Shown: positions 60,913-64,000 of the stretch, piece after piece | Layout: every line of letters starts with the position of its first letter | How positions within the stretch are numbered: the first letter of the stretch is position 1 | Assembly: GCF_964058985.1 (NCBI RefSeq) | Contig: NZ_OZ060379.1 | Location: 310,001 to 374,000 of the forward strand | DNA from: Buchnera aphidicola (Chaitophorus sp. 3695) | GTDB taxonomy: Bacteria > Pseudomonadota > Gammaproteobacteria > Enterobacterales > Enterobacteriaceae | Reading direction: 5' to 3' | DNA: 64,000 nt | Notes under the pieces: generated by a model | Seen by the model: the letters and a program-made list of their open reading frames with translations, nothing else | Database searches by the model: none | What the model was told of the DNA's origin: nothing | Translations under genes and position numbers: made by a program

Positions 60913-61804
60913 TTAAAAAAAATCAATACATAAAAAAATATTAAATAAAATTATATAAATAATAGAAAATTTAAAAATTTTTATTGCCCATTTTTTTTTA
61001 TAAAAATAAATATTATAATAACCTTCTGAAATTATTGATAACCAAAAATAACCTAAAAATAAAAAAATAAAACTATTTAAAAAATTTAAAAAATATACAA
61101 TATTTAAAATAAAAATTAAAAAAGTTAAAATAATTACATAAAAATACATATGATCTAAAGTTGTACGAAAATTATTTACTATAGGAAAAACAGGTATTTT
61201 AGCTTTTTTATAATCTTTTAAATATATTAAATAAATTGCATATGAATGAGGTATTTGCCAAAAAAAATGAATTAAAAATAATATAATAGAAATAAAATTA
61301 AAATAATGTTCTATTGAAAAATATCCTATTATAATTGGACATGATCCAGAAAGTGCTCCAATAATAGTAGCATATTGAGATTTTTTTTTTAATAAAATAG
61401 TATATATAATAACGTAAATAAATAAACCAAATAAAGATATCATATATACTAATTTATTTAAAAATAATAATAATGTTAAACTTCCAAGAAAAAATAAAAA
61501 AAAAGAAAAAATATAAGCAGAATTTATTGAAATATATTTATTTACTAAAACTCTTTTTTTCGTTCTTTTCATTTTTTTATCATTTTTTATATCTAAAATA
61601 TTATTTAAAACGCATCCACAAGCTATCATAAAAAATAAACCTATAATTATAGCTAGAAATATTCTATAATTAAAAATATTTGTTTTTAAAGCAAAAAAAT
61701 ATCCAGCTAAAGCTGAAAATATATTAGCTACAATAATCCGTGGTTTTATAATTTCAAAATAATAAAAAAAAAAATTTTACATATTTTTTAAAAACATATT
61801 GCAT
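60913..61804 (-). CDS. cyoE: Heme o synthase (protoheme IX farnesyltransferase), 5' frame broken at a T11 run
   Basis: CyoE farnesylates heme b to heme o for the bo3 oxidase. The frame with family similarity is open from 61776 to 60913 (287 codons; E. coli 296), with IIKPRIIVANIF, then CGCVLNNILDIKNDKKMKRTKKRVLV and LIHFFWQIPHSYAIYL. The prenyl-diphosphate Asp box reads NNILDIKND where E. coli has NNYIDRDID. The first ATG in that frame is at 61629, which would remove the first membrane helix and about 50 conserved residues. The only well-placed ATG upstream, at 61804 and overlapping the end of cyoD, reads in another frame. It joins if one T is lost from the T11 run. Otherwise the protein is truncated. 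Confidence 0.85.
61764..61774 (-). other. T11 (mRNA sense) frame-break and possible slippage site at the cyoE 5' end
   Basis: Eleven A on the plus strand. From ATG 61804 the frame reads FKKYVKFFF and then hits TGA. With ten T it continues as YYFEIIKPRIIV, the conserved start of CyoE. An ATG at 61782 in the conserved frame is followed at once by TAA. Confidence 0.65.
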
Positions 61805-62117
61805 AATGATTGATATTCCTCATAATCCATATAGAACCAGTTAAAATAATAGATACAATGGTTAATGTAAATATTATGGAGAAAAAATTCCAATAGTTTT
61901 TATTAAAATCATCTAGATGTAAAAAAAATAATATATGCATTAAAACTTGTATAAAACAACATAATGTAATAAAAAAATATAAATAATTTTTTGAAAATAT
62001 ATTATAAATTACTATATAAAAAGGAAAAATAGATAAAATTAAAGATAAAATAAAAACTAATATATAAAAAAAAATTGATGTCTTAAAAAAACTTTTTTTT
62101 TTAATATTTAAAATCAT
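61788..62117 (-). CDS. cyoD: Cytochrome bo3 oxidase subunit IV
   Basis: CyoD is the small accessory subunit of the quinol oxidase and helps its assembly. I place the start at ATG 62117, which overlaps the cyoC stop as ATGA. This gives 109 residues, the E. coli length (109). A start at 62162 would add 15 residues within cyoC. Three membrane helices are visible, with IQVLMHILFFLHLDDFNKNYWN and GSIWIMRNINH matching E. coli. Confidence 0.94.
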   Translation of the reverse strand: MILNIKKKSFFKTSIFFYILVFILSLILSIFPFYIVIYNIFSKNYLYFFITLCCFIQVLMHILFFLHLDDFNKNYWNFFSIIFTLTIVSIILTGSIWIMRNINHYAICF

Positions 62118-62737
62118 TGTATTGCTCCACATAAATAAACAAAAGTAAATAAAAAAATCCATATAATATCAAGAAAATGCCAAAAAATACTTAAACATAA
62201 AATTCTAGTTCTAACAATTTTGTCTATTCCTAAAATATAAATTTGAAAAATCATTAAAATAATCCAAAATAAACCACAAATTACATGAAAACCATGTAAC
62301 CATAATAAAGTATAAAATGATGAAAGAAATCCACTTCTACTAGGAAGATAATTATTTTTAAATAGATTTAAAAATTCTATTACTTCCATAGTAATAAAAA
62401 AAAATCCTAATATAAATACAAAAAATAGAAATAACATTACCATAAACGAATTACATTTTTTTACAAAATTAATTGCTATACTAAAACATAAAGAACTTAA
62501 TAATAAAAAAAATGTTTCTAAAAAAACAAATTTTAAATTAAAAAAATCTTTTCCAGATGGACCGTTTGAAATATTATGAATCATTACAAAATAAACTGCA
62601 AAAATAGTAGAAAAAATAATACAATCACTCATAATATAAATCCAAAAACCAAAAATAGTTTTTCGACAAACTTTAACTTTTTCTGATAAATTATTTTTTT
62701 TTTTTGGAAAAAAGTTATTTAAAAAATTTTTAAGCAT
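62114..62737 (-). CDS. cyoC: Cytochrome bo3 oxidase subunit III
   Basis: CyoC is the five-helix subunit III of the heme-copper quinol oxidase. The 207 residues compare with 204 in E. coli. Conserved stretches are TIFGFWIYIMSDCIIFSTIF, NGPSGKDFFNL, the LLWLHGFHVICGLFW helix, and WHFLDIIWIFLFTFVYL at the C-terminus. The stop overlaps the cyoD start by four bases, implying translational coupling. Confidence 0.97.
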   Translation of the reverse strand: MLKNFLNNFFPKKKNNLSEKVKVCRKTIFGFWIYIMSDCIIFSTIFAVYFVMIHNISNGPSGKDFFNLKFVFLETFFLLLSSLCFSIAINFVKKCNSFMVMLFLFFVFILGFFFITMEVIEFLNLFKNNYLPSRSGFLSSFYTLLWLHGFHVICGLFWIILMIFQIYILGIDKIVRTRILCLSIFWHFLDIIWIFLFTFVYLCGAIQ

Positions 62738-62747
62738 AATTTTTACT

Positions 62748-64000
62748 CTATTTATTTAAATTTTTATAATAATTATTTTCTATTTTTCTAATTATTTTCT
62801 TTTTAATACGTTTCTTTTTATCTTTAAAAAAACTTTTATATACAAAAATAAAAATAACATTAATAATAGAAAAAAAGAAAAGCCACCAAATATGCCATAC
62901 CGCAGAAAATCCTAAAATTAATAGAAATAAACTAATAATAATTCCATATATATTATTTTGAGGAATATATAAATCTTTATATTTATACAAATTTTTTAAA
63001 TCATTTTTTAAAAAAGAATTTTTTTCTTTTATTTTCCAAAATATATCTCTAGCATATACTTTTGGTATAATAAAAAAATTATAATCTGGAACTGGAGAAG
63101 ATATACTCCATTCTAAAGTTCTTCCATTCCAAGGATCTCCTGTAACATCTAAATTTTTTTTACGTTGTACAATAGAAACTATAAATTGTATAACCTGAGA
63201 TATAATTCCTAAACCAATTAAAAATACTCCAATACAAGCAATAGATAATAAAAAGTGAAAATTAAAATCTATATTTTGACTTAATCTACGAGTCATACCC
63301 ATAAATCCTAAAAAATATAATGGAATAAAAGCAAATAAAAAACCTATAATCCAAAAGAAAAAAGAAACTTTTCCCCAAAATTCATTTAATATAAATCCAA
63401 AAACTTTAGGAAACCAATATGTAATTCCTGCAAAACAACCAAATACCACTCCTCCAATAATAACATTATGAAAATGAGCAACTAAAAATAAACTATTATG
63501 CAAAACAAAATCTGCCGGAGGTAAAGATAATAATACTCCAGCCATTCCTCCTATAGAAAAAGTTATTAAGAAACCAATAGTCCATAACATGCAAGAATGA
63601 AAATAAATACGCCCTCTATACATCGTAAACAACCAATTAAAAATTTTTACTCCAGTAGGTACTGCAATAATCATTGTAGTAATTCCAAAAAAAGCATTTA
63701 CGTTAGCTCCAGCTCCCATGGTAAAAAAATGATGTAACCATACTATAAAAGATAAAACAGTAATAACTAAAGTTGCCCAAACTAATGAAACATATCCAAA
63801 TAAAGATTTTCTAGAAAATGTAGATACTATTTCAGAAAAAATACCAAAAGCAGGAAGTACTAAAATATAAACTTCAGGATGTCCCCAAATCCAAATTAAA
63901 TTAATATACATCATCATATTTCCACCTAATTCATTAGTGAAAAAATGAAATCCTAAATATCGATCTAAAGTTAATAAAGTTAAAGTTACTGTTAATACTG
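62748..64000 (-). CDS. cyoB: Cytochrome bo3 oxidase subunit I (partial, 5' end off the window)
   Basis: CyoB carries heme b, heme o3 and CuB and pumps protons while reducing oxygen. The frame stays open to the window edge, so the 417 visible residues are the C-terminal two thirds. WGHPEVY gives the CuB His and the cross-linked Tyr. [13 protein letters not shown] gives the other two CuB His, and [10 protein letters not shown] gives the heme o3 and heme b ligands. The [17 protein letters not shown] stretch just inside the edge confirms continuation. cyoA should lie beyond. Confidence 0.98.
   Translation of the reverse strand, partial: VLTVTLTLLTLDRYLGFHFFTNELGGNMMMYINLIWIWGHPEVYILVLPAFGIFSEIVSTFSRKSLFGYVSLVWATLVITVLSFIVWLHHFFTMGAGANVNAFFGITTMIIAVPTGVKIFNWLFTMYRGRIYFHSCMLWTIGFLITFSIGGMAGVLLSLPPADFVLHNSLFLVAHFHNVIIGGVVFGCFAGITYWFPKVFGFILNEFWGKVSFFFWIIGFLFAFIPLYFLGFMGMTRRLSQNIDFNFHFLLSIACIGVFLIGLGIISQVIQFIVSIVQRKKNLDVTGDPWNGRTLEWSISSPVPDYNFFIIPKVYARDIFWKIKEKNSFLKNDLKNLYKYKDLYIPQNNIYGIIISLFLLILGFSAVWHIWWLFFFSIINVIFIFVYKSFFKDKKKRIKKKIIRKIENNYYKNLNK

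Overview
The window is 64 kb of a very AT-rich, strongly reduced gammaproteobacterial chromosome. Gene order, protein similarity and erosion pattern all point to Buchnera aphidicola, the primary endosymbiont of aphids. Runs of E. coli-like operons (secG-leuU, rplU-rpmA-obgE, rpsP-rimM-trmD-rplS, recC-recB-recD, cyoB-cyoC-cyoD-cyoE) stay in ancestral order. They are joined by spacers where genes have been lost, proteins are lysine/asparagine/isoleucine-rich, and A/T homopolymers are long. I see no phage, insertion sequence, CRISPR array or integron, and no sign of horizontal transfer. The riboflavin genes are kept, which argues (inference) against lineages that hand riboflavin synthesis to a co-symbiont.

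Layout. 1-7.05 kb, mostly minus strand: infB (cut by the window edge), nusA, a strong terminator, tRNA-Leu(GAG), secG, ftsH, rlmE and greA. 7.3-9.4 kb, plus: ibaG, rplU, rpmA, obgE. 9.5-10.4 kb, minus: rpsI, rplM, then a 30-base poly(A) run. 10.6-14.9 kb, plus: pheA (frame broken), ffh, rpsP, rimM, trmD (frame broken), rplS. 15-21.4 kb: tldD, aroQ, rluD, alaS, csrA. 21.5-23.2 kb: tRNA-Ser, tRNA-Arg, rpiA, tRNA-Gln, tRNA-Leu, tRNA-Met. 23.5-29.4 kb: glnS, a decayed pyrG, eno, a 5'-nuclease-only polA, engB. 29.6-39.7 kb: typA, gmk, ygfZ, prfB (programmed frameshift), lysS, lysA, a 628-bp eroded gap, miaB, ybeY. 39.8-49.7 kb: a truncated corC, leuS, holA, tusA, asd, yhgN, pgk, fbaA, an N-truncated mscS. 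49.7-58.2 kb: recC, recB, recD. 58.2-64 kb: initiator tRNA, ribH, ribD, nusB, tusE, cyoE-D-C-B.

How the genes work together. Most of the window is information processing: ribosomal proteins, initiation, elongation and release factors, four aminoacyl-tRNA synthetases, eight tRNAs, and tRNA/rRNA modification. Metabolic genes serve the symbiosis: pheA, aroQ, lysA and asd make essential amino acids and ribD/ribH make riboflavin, while eno, pgk, fbaA and rpiA supply central carbon and cyo genes supply respiration. TusA and TusE are two parts of the tRNA 2-thiouridine sulfur relay.

The most interesting signal is how reading frames are kept or lost. pheA breaks at an A10 run, trmD (normally essential) at an A12 run, and the 5' end of cyoE at a T11 run in mRNA sense. 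Each could be restored by a one-base polymerase slip. prfB keeps the +1 frameshift site of release factor 2 at codon 26, but its in-frame stop is UAA, not the usual UGA. pyrG can be followed as a colinear, stop-ridden fossil. Several other proteins have shed whole domains: PheA its ACT domain, CorC its C-terminal domain, PolA its polymerase, MscS its first helices. I found no convincing wholly new system; the novelty is in these decay and recoding features.
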